NCBI GenBank assembly: GCA_040377605.1
Contig: JBEIOK010000037.1
Coordinates: 1-18,872 of the forward strand
Source of the DNA: Solimonas sp040377605
Lineage (GTDB): Bacteria; Pseudomonadota; Gammaproteobacteria; Nevskiales; Nevskiaceae
DNA length: 18,872 bases
Direction: 5' to 3'
Shown here piece by piece: positions 1-6,658 of the stretch (position 1 is its first letter; each line of letters opens with the position of its first letter). The position numbers and the translations under genes were made by a program. A model generated the notes under the pieces. It worked only from the letters and a program-made list of their open reading frames with translations, made no database searches and had not been told where the DNA came from.

Positions 1-936
1 CAGAAGCTGTCTCGCGCCAAGAAGCTGTCGGAGACCGTGATCCTGGGCGGCAACGCGGCCAGCGCCCATCCGGGCGGCACGCTGGTGCTCGATGCGACGC
101 AGCAACTCGAAAAGCCGATGCTGGGGCGCTACCAGGTCGAGAAGGAACTCGGCAAGGGCGCCATGGGCATCGTCTACATGGGCAAGGACCCAAAGATCGG
201 TCGTCAGGTTGCGATCAAGACCATGGCGCTGTCACAGGAGTTCGAGCCCGAGGAACTGGCGGGCGTCAAGGAACGGTTCTTCCGCGAGGCGGAGACCGCC
301 GGGCGCCTCGCGCATCCGAACATCGTCTCGATCTTCGATGCCGGCGAGGAACACGACCTTGCGTATATCGCGATGGAGTTCATCAAAGGGCATGATCTGA
401 CGCGCCATATCAAGCCCAATACGCTGATGCCGACAGCGGAGGTCGTGCGTCTGATTGCGGATGCGGCCGACGCGCTGGACTACGCCCACGCCAACGGAAT
501 CGTGCATCGCGACATCAAACCGGCGAACATGATGCTGGTGGAGACCTCGCGCACCCTCAAGCTGATGGATTTCGGCATCGCCCGTATCGCCGATTCCAGC
601 AAGACCAAGACCGGCATGGTGCTGGGCACGCCGAGCTACATGTCACCGGAGCAACTCGCCGGCAAGAAGGTTGATGGCCGCTCAGACCTGTTCTCGTTGG
701 GGGTCACGCTGTACCAGTTGCTGACCGGCGCCCTGCCGTTCCAGGCCGAGTCGATGGCGACCCTGATGTTCAAGATTGCCAACGAGCCGCATGCGCCGGT
801 TCAGGTGCTGCGGCCAGACCTGTCGGACGCACTGGGCACCCTGATGGATCGAGCCCTGCAGAAGGATCCGGAAGCGCGCTACCAGCGAGGCAGCGACCTG
901 GCGCGCGACCTGCGCAACCTGATGGCCACGCTCTGA
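1..936 (+). CDS. Serine/threonine protein kinase (5'-truncated by window edge)
   Basis: Hanks-type kinase that transfers the ATP gamma-phosphate to Ser/Thr of partner proteins. The frame is open from base 1, so the visible 311 residues are the C-terminal part of a longer protein; a GTG at 37 is in frame but is probably internal. The kinase domain covers about residues 42-311 of the fragment: glycine-rich loop LGKGAMGIVY, the VAIK lysine at residue 73, HRDIKPAN at about 169, DFG at 190-192, then GTPSYMSPEQ. All catalytic residues are present, so it should be active. No membrane segment or sensor follows the kinase domain; any sensor must lie upstream. In related gammaproteobacteria such kinases often carry an N-terminal CHASE2 sensor and membrane helices, which is inference here. 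Residues 10-15 (SETVIL) form a Thr motif resembling one in the FHA protein downstream. The PP2C gene starts 5 nt after the stop, which indicates one operon. Confidence 0.93.
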   Translation, partial: QKLSRAKKLSETVILGGNAASAHPGGTLVLDATQQLEKPMLGRYQVEKELGKGAMGIVYMGKDPKIGRQVAIKTMALSQEFEPEELAGVKERFFREAETAGRLAHPNIVSIFDAGEEHDLAYIAMEFIKGHDLTRHIKPNTLMPTAEVVRLIADAADALDYAHANGIVHRDIKPANMMLVETSRTLKLMDFGIARIADSSKTKTGMVLGTPSYMSPEQLAGKKVDGRSDLFSLGVTLYQLLTGALPFQAESMATLMFKIANEPHAPVQVLRPDLSDALGTLMDRALQKDPEARYQRGSDLARDLRNLMATL

Positions 937-941
937 GTTCC

Positions 942-1763
942 ATGGCGCTCAAGGACAAGATCGCAACCACGCTGCTGTCCGATACCGGACGCGTCCGCAG
1001 CAACAACGAGGACGCGGTCGGCGAGGATCAGGACATCGGCCTGATCGTGCTCGCCGATGGGATGGGCGGCTACAACGCAGGCGAGATCGCCAGCGGCATT
1101 GCGATCACGACGATTCTCGATGTGGCGAGACGACGCTGGCCAGGGCTCAAGCATGGCGATGTTGACGCCGAGAGCGGCTACAGCCTCGAGGCACTGATGC
1201 TGAAGGCGGCGATCGAGGAATCGCATCGCACGATCTATCAGGTCTCGCAGAGCCAGCCCCAGTGCGCAGGCATGGGCACGACGGTGGTCGCGGGGCTGTT
1301 CCATGACGATCGGCTGTCGATTGCCTACGTCGGCGACTCCCGCCTGTACCGCTTCCGCGGCGGGGCACTGGAGCAGATCACCCGGGACCATTCGCTGGTC
1401 GAGGAACTGGTGGCACGCGGCCACTACTCGCGCGAGGACGCCGGCAAGCTGGTCCGCAAGAACATCGTGACCCGAGCGCTCGGCGTGGAACCGGATGTGC
1501 TGGTCGATGTTCTCGAAGAGACTGTCGATCTGCGCGACATCATCCTGCTGTGCTCCGACGGCCTGACCGACATGGTCAGTGACGAGCAGATCGGCTTAAC
1601 ACTGGCCGAGCACGCTGATAACCTTGAGATGGCGGCCCAGAAACTGATCGGGCTCGCCAATGACGGGGGCGGCAAAGATAATGTTTCGGTTGTGCTGGCC
1701 CGCGTGGATACATCCTTTGCCCGCGGCCGGCGCTGGTACGAACGTCTGATGGAATGGTTCTAG
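942..1763 (+). CDS. PP2C-family protein phosphatase (Stp/PrpC-like)
   Basis: Metal-dependent Ser/Thr phosphatase of 273 residues, probably the partner that reverses the kinase encoded just upstream. The PP2C signature motifs occur in order: RSNNEDA with the acid pair at 23-24, LADGMGGYNAG with the metal-binding Asp at 39, GMGTTVVAG near 110, GDSRLYRFR with Asp132, CSDGLTD with Asp206, and KDNVSVVL with Asp246. Length and motifs match the soluble bacterial PP2C class, and there is no signal peptide or membrane helix, so it should act in the cytoplasm. The gene starts 5 nt after the kinase stop and ends 14 nt before the FHA start, so the three are very likely co-transcribed. The C-terminal RRWYERLMEWF is aromatic and basic, and it might contact the membrane or a partner; that last point is speculation. 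Confidence 0.93.
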   Translation: MALKDKIATTLLSDTGRVRSNNEDAVGEDQDIGLIVLADGMGGYNAGEIASGIAITTILDVARRRWPGLKHGDVDAESGYSLEALMLKAAIEESHRTIYQVSQSQPQCAGMGTTVVAGLFHDDRLSIAYVGDSRLYRFRGGALEQITRDHSLVEELVARGHYSREDAGKLVRKNIVTRALGVEPDVLVDVLEETVDLRDIILLCSDGLTDMVSDEQIGLTLAEHADNLEMAAQKLIGLANDGGGKDNVSVVLARVDTSFARGRRWYERLMEWF

Positions 1764-1766
1764 AGG
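1762..1766 (+). promoter_or_regulatory. Ribosome binding site deciding the FHA start
   Basis: AGAGG lies 11 nt before the ATG at 1778 and overlaps the PP2C stop codon. It favours 1778 over the in-frame ATG at 1754, which would overlap the phosphatase gene and lacks a comparable site. Confidence 0.5.
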
Positions 1767-1777
1767 CTCGAAAAAAC

Positions 1778-2491
1778 ATGGGCAAGCTCATCGTCACCGA
1801 CAGTAACGGCCAGACCAAGGAATATCCGCTCAGCAAGGAGCGCATTGCGATCGGCCGGCATCCGGACAACGACGTCAGCCTCAATGACAAGGCCGTCTCC
1901 GGCCACCACGCCGTCGTCATCACGATCCTGCAGGACTCCTTCCTGGAAGATCTGGACTCGACCAACGGCACGCAGGTCAATGGCAAGCAGGTGGCCAAGC
2001 ACCCGCTGTCGCACGGCGACGTGATTACGATCGGCCGCAACGTCCTCAAGTACGAAGGCGAGGGTGCTGGCGCGGATGATTTCGAGAAGACCATGATCCT
2101 GAAGCCGGGTCAGTACGGCGCGGCCTTTGACGCCCAAGTCAGCAAGGCGGTGCCGGCCGCCGCCCCGGCCGCACCTACCCCAGCCGCGGTTGTGGCCAGC
2201 CCGGCAACCGGGCGCCCCCTGCTGGGCAAGCTGCGGGTTTCGAGCGGCCCGAATGCCGGCAAGGAACTGGAACTGTCCAAGGCGCTGACGACGATCGGCA
2301 AGCCCGGCGTTCAGGTGGCCGCCGTGACGCGGCGCGCCGATGGCTACTACATCGTTCATGTCGGCGGTGACGGGGCCGGCCAGAAGCCACTGGTCAATGG
2401 CCTGCCGATCGACGCGCAGGCGCGCAAACTCAACCATAACGACACGGTCGAGCTGGTCGGCACGAAGATGACCTTCCTGATCGTCAGCTAG
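1778..2491 (+). CDS. FHA-domain protein with a second, degenerate FHA-like domain
   Basis: Phosphothreonine-binding reader protein, 237 residues from the chosen ATG. Residues about 1-92 form a canonical FHA domain with the phospho-binding set: GR at 26-27, SGHH at 41-44 and STNG at 61-64. A linker rich in Ala and Pro (about 122-147) follows. Residues about 150-237 repeat the opening pattern (GKLRV against GKLIV) and end in a strand typical of FHA, but the GR is changed to GK and the S-x-x-H motif is missing. That half is therefore probably an FHA fold that cannot bind phosphate in the usual way. Residues 103-108 (EKTMIL), just after the first FHA, look like a Thr phosphorylation site as in GarA-type proteins, though on the C-terminal side. 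The position after kinase and phosphatase supports a role as substrate and reader of that pair. Confidence 0.88.
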   Translation: MGKLIVTDSNGQTKEYPLSKERIAIGRHPDNDVSLNDKAVSGHHAVVITILQDSFLEDLDSTNGTQVNGKQVAKHPLSHGDVITIGRNVLKYEGEGAGADDFEKTMILKPGQYGAAFDAQVSKAVPAAAPAAPTPAAVVASPATGRPLLGKLRVSSGPNAGKELELSKALTTIGKPGVQVAAVTRRADGYYIVHVGGDGAGQKPLVNGLPIDAQARKLNHNDTVELVGTKMTFLIVS

Positions 2492-2504
2492 CACGGACAC
2501 CGCC

Positions 2505-2792
2505 ATGAAGACTGGCGCGCCATTGTTGCTGGTGTTGATGGTCAGCCTGCACGCGCACGCGGAGACAGAGCCGGCAGCACCATCCTCGACGGCTTCTGAA
2601 GCAACCGCGCCGCCGCCGGCCGCACACGCAAACTGCCTTCAGTACACCGGCAGTCGCATCCAGCGCAGCGGCAGCTCCGGGCAGGCTTGCATCAAAGCCC
2701 CAGGCACGGTAGTCACGCGTGAACAGATCGAACACAGCGGCGCCATGACGCTGAGCGATGCGCTGAGGCGCACCACAGCCATCATCCGCTAA
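2505..2792 (+). CDS. Small exported protein resembling the N-terminal edge of a TonB-receptor plug
   Basis: A 95-residue protein that I do not recognise as a named family. Residues 1-19 are a convincing signal peptide (MKTG, a Leu/Val-rich core, cleavage after AHA), so it should reach the periplasm. Residues 20-41 are a Pro/Ala/Ser/Thr-rich linker. From about 45 the sequence reads YTGSRIQR, then TVVTREQIEHSGAMTLSDALRR at 68-89, the pattern seen at the beginning of plug domains of TonB-dependent receptors (TGSRI, V-T-x-x-x-I-x-x-[ST]-G-A-x-T-L-x-D-A-L-R). The protein then stops, with no barrel and only 34 bp before the convergent alr. Cys44 and Cys62 could form a disulfide. It starts 13 nt after the FHA stop with a poor ribosome binding site, so it may share that transcript. 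It could be a stand-alone mini-plug protein or a receptor remnant. Confidence 0.7.
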   Translation: MKTGAPLLLVLMVSLHAHAETEPAAPSSTASEATAPPPAAHANCLQYTGSRIQRSGSSGQACIKAPGTVVTREQIEHSGAMTLSDALRRTTAIIR

Positions 2793-2800
2793 GTGCAGCG

Positions 2801-2814
2801 CCCGCTATTGCGGG
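2801..2814. terminator. Small hairpin between convergent genes
   Basis: CCCGC-TATT-GCGGG forms a perfect 5-bp stem between the + strand small gene (stop at 2792) and the - strand alr (stop at 2827). No T-run follows on either strand, so it is at best a weak two-way terminator or transcript end stabiliser. Confidence 0.3.
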
Positions 2815-2826
2815 ATATCGCGTGGC

Positions 2827-3906
2827 TCAAACGTGGCGGAAACGCACGCGCTGGGTGAGTCCGCAGAACAGCTCATACGACAGCGTGCCGGCGTGCTGCG
2901 CGACTTCTTCGGCGGGCAGGCCCTGCCCCCACAACAGCACCGCATCGCCCACCTGTGCGTCCGGTACCGTTCGCAGATCGACGGTGATCATGTCCATCGA
3001 GACGCGTCCGGCCAGAACAGCGCGCCGCCCGCGAATCAGCACGGGTGTGCCATCGCCGAACGCGCGGTGCATGCCGTCCGCATAGCCAACGGAGACCACC
3101 GCCACCGGCATCCGCTCCGGGCACCGATAGCGACGCCCGTACCCCAGGCTTTCACCGGCGTCATATTCGCGCACGGCGATGATGCGACTTTCCAGGCACA
3201 TGGCCGGTTTCAGTCCCAGGTCCGCCGCGCGGCGATCCGGCAGCGGCGAGCAGCCATAGAGCGCCAGACCGGGCCGCACCCAGTCAACCCGCGCCTCGGG
3301 CCAGGCGATGAGCCCGGCCGAATTGGCGATCGAGCGCGGTCCGGCGACTGATTGCAGTGCGCTGGAGAAGCGCGCGAGTTGCTCGCGCGTGAAAGGATTA
3401 TCCGGCTCATCGGCACAGGCCAGATGAGTGATCCAGCCTTCCAGGTTCCAGCCCGGATGTCGCTTCAGGACGGCAACCAGTCTCGGGACGTCCGATAGCG
3501 GGAAGCCAAGGCGGTGCATGCCGCTGTCGAGCTTGAACCACAGGGAGAGCTTTGCGCTGGACGGCAGTCGCTCCAGCAGCTCGATCTGCCAGTGATCATG
3601 CACGACGACCTGCAACTGCTCGTAGACCGCCAGCGCGGCTTCCTCGCCGGACATGACGCCCTCCAGCAGCGCAATCGGCGTCTGCACATGCGCCTGTCGC
3701 AGCTCCATCGCCTCTTCCAGGCAGGCCACGGCGAGTGCATCGACACCCGCCGCTTCCAGCGCGCGCGCAACCGGCACCGCCCCATGCCCATAAGCATCAG
3801 CCTTGACCGCCGCCATCACGCGCGAGCGTGGGGCCAGCCCGCGGACGATGCGCAGATTGTGCTGGACAGCGGCTAGGTCGATCGTCGCGGTGACGCGCGG
3901 AATCAT
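2827..3906 (-). CDS. alr: Alanine racemase
   Basis: PLP enzyme that interconverts L- and D-alanine and supplies D-Ala for peptidoglycan; it acts in the cytoplasm as a dimer. The 359 residues are normal for the family. The PLP-binding Lys is K35 in AVKADAYGHG, K125 sits in FKLDSGMHRLG with R132 just after, and the opposing catalytic Tyr is Y275 in SVGYADG. The NSAG motif lies at 195-198 and the RPGLALYG motif near 211-218. The ATG overlaps the dnaB stop by four bases (ATGA), so translation is probably coupled to dnaB; dnaB-alr linkage is standard in Gammaproteobacteria. I cannot tell from this window whether it is the biosynthetic Alr or the catabolic DadX, but the dnaB linkage favours Alr. 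Confidence 0.96.
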   Translation of the reverse strand: MIPRVTATIDLAAVQHNLRIVRGLAPRSRVMAAVKADAYGHGAVPVARALEAAGVDALAVACLEEAMELRQAHVQTPIALLEGVMSGEEAALAVYEQLQVVVHDHWQIELLERLPSSAKLSLWFKLDSGMHRLGFPLSDVPRLVAVLKRHPGWNLEGWITHLACADEPDNPFTREQLARFSSALQSVAGPRSIANSAGLIAWPEARVDWVRPGLALYGCSPLPDRRAADLGLKPAMCLESRIIAVREYDAGESLGYGRRYRCPERMPVAVVSVGYADGMHRAFGDGTPVLIRGRRAVLAGRVSMDMITVDLRTVPDAQVGDAVLLWGQGLPAEEVAQHAGTLSYELFCGLTQRVRFRHV

Positions 3907-5273
3907 TCGTACGCGTCGTTGTAGCTTTGCGCCAGATTGTCAAAGCGCGTGTACTCGCCGAGGAAAGCCGTCTTCACCATGCCGAGCGGGCCGTTGCGCT
4001 GCTTGGCGATGATGATCTCCGCCGTGCCGGCGTCCGGCGACTCCTTGTTGTAGACCTCGTCACGGTAGATGAATACCACGAGGTCTGCGTCCTGCTCGAT
4101 ACCTCCGGATTCGCGCAGATCCGCCATGCGCGGCCGTTTGTTGTCGCGTTGTTCGACCCCGCGATTGAGCTGCGACAGCGCAATCACCGGCACTTCGAGT
4201 TCCTTGGCCAGCGCCTTCAGTCCACGGGAAATCTCGGAAATCTCGTTGGTACGATTGTCCTTGGTGCCGGGCACCTGCATCAGCTGGATGTAGTCCACGA
4301 CAATCAGGCCCAGACCATGGCGCTGCTTGATGCGCCTCGCCCGCGCACGCAGCTCCAGCGGTGACAGCGCACCGGTCTCGTCGATGAACAGTTGCGCATC
4401 GCGGATCAGGCTGCCTTGCGAGACCAGACGATCCCAGTCGCGATCCTCAAGATCGCCGGTGCGCAATTTGCCCATCGGAATGCGCGCGAACGAGGACACC
4501 ATGCGTAACGCGAGCTGCTCGGCCGGCATTTCCATGCTGAAGACGGCCGCCGGTTTCTTTTCGTAGAGCGCGACATGCTCGGCGATATTGAGCGCGAAGC
4601 TGGTCTTCCCCATCGAAGGACGGCCCGCCAGAATCATCAGGTCGCCTGGGTGCAGACCGCTGGTCTTCGCGTCAAAGTCGGTGAAACCGGTCGCAAGCCC
4701 CGCCAGCCCGCCGGGATTGGCGCGCAGGAATTCGATCTTGCGCTCCAGCCCCGACATCAGCTCGGGCATCGAGTAATAGCTGGTAGTTGCGTGCTCGGCG
4801 CGCGTGCGCAACGCGAAGACCCGCTGCTCGGCCACATCTAGCAGTTCCGTGTAATCGCGGCCGTCCGGCCGGTACCCGAGATCGGCGATTTCACCGCCGA
4901 CGCCGACCAGGCTGCGCAACACCGAGCGCTCGCGCACGATATCGGCATAGGCCGCGACGTTGGCGGCACTAGGGGTGTCATTGGCCAGCGTGCCGAGGTA
5001 GGCCAGCCCGCCCGCCGCCTCCAGCTTGTTCTGCGCCTTGAGATGCTCGGCAAGCGTAATGAAGTCGCAGGGCCGGTTGTTGCCGACCAGCTCCGAAATC
5101 GCACGGTAGATCAGCTGGTGATCGGCACGATAGAAATCCTCATGCGACAGCCGGCTGGCCAGATCCATCCAAGGCCGGTTGTCGATCATCAGGCCGCCCA
5201 GGACGGACTGTTCCGCCTCGATCGAGTGAGGCGGCAGCTTGGGCTGCTGCTGGAGCGTGAGCGGCGTGTTCAT
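3903..5273 (-). CDS. dnaB: Replicative DNA helicase
   Basis: Hexameric 5'-to-3' helicase of the replication fork, 456 residues. The N-terminal DnaB domain covers about residues 13-115 (PPHSIEAEQSVLGG onwards). The RecA-like ATPase domain covers about 190-450: Walker A GRPSMGKTS at 217-225, Walker B VVDYIQLM at 325-332, then SQLNRGVEQR at 367-376 and LRESGGIEQDAD at 386-397. No intein interrupts the Walker A or other common insertion points. It lies downstream of rplI but beyond an intrinsic terminator at 5331-5359, so it may be served by read-through or by its own promoter; I see no convincing promoter in the 109-bp gap. The ribosome binding site at the ATG is weak. An inverted repeat at 5288-5315 (GGCCTT/AAGGCC) lies in its leader. 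Confidence 0.97.
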   Translation of the reverse strand: MNTPLTLQQQPKLPPHSIEAEQSVLGGLMIDNRPWMDLASRLSHEDFYRADHQLIYRAISELVGNNRPCDFITLAEHLKAQNKLEAAGGLAYLGTLANDTPSAANVAAYADIVRERSVLRSLVGVGGEIADLGYRPDGRDYTELLDVAEQRVFALRTRAEHATTSYYSMPELMSGLERKIEFLRANPGGLAGLATGFTDFDAKTSGLHPGDLMILAGRPSMGKTSFALNIAEHVALYEKKPAAVFSMEMPAEQLALRMVSSFARIPMGKLRTGDLEDRDWDRLVSQGSLIRDAQLFIDETGALSPLELRARARRIKQRHGLGLIVVDYIQLMQVPGTKDNRTNEISEISRGLKALAKELEVPVIALSQLNRGVEQRDNKRPRMADLRESGGIEQDADLVVFIYRDEVYNKESPDAGTAEIIIAKQRNGPLGMVKTAFLGEYTRFDNLAQSYNDAYE

Positions 5274-5330
5274 AGCGACCAGATTGTGGCCTTCCTGCCT
5301 GCGTGAAGAAAGGCCCGAAGGGTGATCCTA

Positions 5331-5359
5331 AACGAACCGGCCCGCACGAGGCGGGCCGG
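5331..5359 (-). terminator. Intrinsic terminator after rplI
   Basis: A perfect 9-bp GC stem (CCGGCCCGC/GCGGGCCGG, loop of 5) at 5337-5359 starts 23 nt past the rplI stop. On the - strand it is followed by TTCGTTT. It should end the rpsF-rpsR-rplI transcript or lower flow into dnaB. Confidence 0.75.
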
Positions 5360-5382
5360 AGCGTCCTGCGGTGCGACAACCT

Positions 5383-5841
5383 TTACACGCGCGGCTTGTC
5401 TTCCTCGACGGCGAGCGTGAAGCTGGTCTCGACCTCGGTGTGCAGACGAACAGCAATGGTGTAAGTACCGATCTGACGGATCGAACCGGTGACCAGATCG
5501 ATCTCGCTCTTCTTGACGTCCAGGCCCACACCCTCGGCCGCACGCACGATGTCGGCAGGCGTGACGGAGCCGTACAGCTTGCCCTCTTCGGCGGCCAGCA
5601 CCTTGAGGGTGACGGTCTTGCCGGCCAGCTTCTCGGCGCGCATCTTCGCGGCACTGAGGCTGTCATTGGCCTTCTTCATCAGGTCGGCCTTGCGGGCCTC
5701 GAACACCTGGCGGTTGGCCTCGGTGGCCGGCAGCGCCTTGCCTTGCGGCAGCAGATAGTTGCGGCCGAAACCGGGCTTGACCTTGACGGTGTCGCCAAGG
5801 TCGCCGAGCTTCTTGATCTTCTCGAGCAGAATCACGTCCAT
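5383..5841 (-). CDS. rplI: 50S ribosomal protein bL9
   Basis: Large-subunit ribosomal protein that binds domain V of 23S rRNA and reaches out from the L1 stalk base. The 152 residues fit the family. The N-terminal rRNA-binding domain carries the signature MDVILLEKIKKLGDLGDTVKVKPGFGRNYLLP, shown here as MDVILLEKIKKLG (1-13), VKVKPG (19-24) and GRNYLLPQGKA (26-36). A long helix linker follows (about 40-75), then the C-terminal domain ending in VEEDKPRV. It starts 10 nt after rpsR with a strong AAGGAG site six bases before the ATG, and it is the last gene before the terminator at 5331-5359. Confidence 0.98.
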   Translation of the reverse strand: MDVILLEKIKKLGDLGDTVKVKPGFGRNYLLPQGKALPATEANRQVFEARKADLMKKANDSLSAAKMRAEKLAGKTVTLKVLAAEEGKLYGSVTPADIVRAAEGVGLDVKKSEIDLVTGSIRQIGTYTIAVRLHTEVETSFTLAVEEDKPRV

Positions 5842-5851
5842 GGGCTACTCC

Positions 5852-6079
5852 TTAGGCGTGACGATCGGTGTACGGCAGCAGCGCCAGGAAGCGCGCGCGC
5901 TTGATCGCCAGCGTCAGCTCGCGCTGGTAGCGCGACTTGGTGCCGGTGATGCGGGCCGGAACGATCTTGCCGTTCTCGGAGATATAACCCTTGAGGGTGT
6001 TGAGATCCTTGTAGTCGATCTCGGGCGCGCCTTCGGCGCTGAACTTGCAAGACTTCTTGCGACGGTAGAACTGTGCCAT
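5852..6079 (-). CDS. rpsR: 30S ribosomal protein bS18
   Basis: Small-subunit protein of 75 residues that pairs with bS6 on the platform of the 30S subunit. It shows the family pattern: an N-terminal basic RRKKSCKF, IDYKDLNTLKGYI at about 22-34, and the C-terminal core RITGTKSRYQRELTLAIKRARFLALLPY. Only one Cys is present, so the zinc-binding form found in some bacteria is not expected. It starts 5 nt after rpsF, without the priB gene that sits between these two in enterics. Confidence 0.98.
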   Translation of the reverse strand: MAQFYRRKKSCKFSAEGAPEIDYKDLNTLKGYISENGKIVPARITGTKSRYQRELTLAIKRARFLALLPYTDRHA

Positions 6080-6084
6080 GGGAC

Positions 6085-6513
6085 TCAGGCTCCTGCAGCA
6101 GCGTTGGTATCTTCAGCCGAGGCATCAGCGCCTTCGGCGCCCTCACCTTCAGCAACGTCACGGGCGCGGAACTCGCCCGGCTTCTTCTCTTCGTCCGGCA
6201 CCTTGAACAGCGCTGACTGCGCCGTGACCGGGCCGCTGGTGCGAATGACCAGCTTGCGGATGACGGCATCGTTGAAGCGGAACGCGTTTTCCAGCTCGGC
6301 GAGCGTGGCGTCGGCGATCTCGACGTTCATCAGGACGTAATGGGCCTTGTGGGCCTTGGCGATCGGGTAAGCCAGCTGACGGCGGCCCCAATCCTCGAAG
6401 CGATGAACCGTGCCATTGCCGGCCTGGATCATGTTCTTGTAACGCTCGATCATGGCCGGAACCTGTTCACTCTGGTCCGGATGCACCATGACCACGATTT
6501 CGTAGTGACGCAT
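6085..6513 (-). CDS. rpsF: 30S ribosomal protein bS6
   Basis: Small-subunit protein, 142 residues, partner of bS18 in 30S assembly. The ferredoxin-like core occupies about residues 1-100, from MRHYEIVVMVHPDQSEQVP through WGRRQLAYPI and HYVLMNVE to FRFNDAVIRKLV. A long C-terminal tail of about 40 residues rich in Ala, Glu, Asp and Gly (VAEGEGAEGADASAED) follows. Acidic tails are common in proteobacterial bS6 and are the region that RimK extends with glutamate in E. coli; whether that happens here is unknown. A good AAGGAG site precedes the ATG. The 5' leader contains two hairpins that may be the S6:S18 autoregulatory element. Confidence 0.97.
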   Translation of the reverse strand: MRHYEIVVMVHPDQSEQVPAMIERYKNMIQAGNGTVHRFEDWGRRQLAYPIAKAHKAHYVLMNVEIADATLAELENAFRFNDAVIRKLVIRTSGPVTAQSALFKVPDEEKKPGEFRARDVAEGEGAEGADASAEDTNAAAGA

Positions 6514-6595
6514 CTATCGATAACTCCTTGTGGGCACGGGCTTTTCCCCGTGGCCCCGGCTCCGCGCATGCGGCCCTGGGGCAAGGTGAAACAAC
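6514..6595 (-). promoter_or_regulatory. Structured rpsF 5' leader, candidate S6:S18 autoregulatory element
   Basis: Between the rlmB terminator and the rpsF ATG the - strand RNA can form two adjacent hairpins: 6553-6582 (outer GCCCC/GGGGC, inner CCGC-AUGC-GCGG, with unequal bulges) and 6535-6552 (CACGGG-GAAAAG-CCCGUG). The Shine-Dalgarno AAGGAG follows at 6524-6529. Many bacteria control rpsF through a leader hairpin with a bulged CCG bound by the S6:S18 complex. Position and bulged shape agree, but I could not confirm the exact consensus by eye. Confidence 0.4.
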
Positions 6596-6624
6596 AAAAA
6601 ACCCACCCGGAGGTCCGAGCGGGG
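6595..6624 (-). terminator. Intrinsic terminator after rlmB
   Basis: On the - strand a 9-bp stem with two G-U pairs (CCCGCTCGG, loop ACCT, CCGGGTGGG) is followed directly by six T residues (6596-6601). It lies about 35 nt past the rlmB stop and separates rlmB from the rpsF leader. Confidence 0.75.
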
Positions 6625-6658
6625 CGCGAATCTTAGGTGAATCAGCGGCTTATTGCAA

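Noticed and set aside
1760..2506. A 248-codon - strand frame opposite the FHA gene
   Set aside because: It is the mirror of the FHA coding frame and has no family features; the FHA motifs on the + strand are unmistakable.
3903..5273. Possible intein in DnaB
   Set aside because: DnaB is a frequent intein host, but the Walker A and downstream motifs are continuous and the length is normal.
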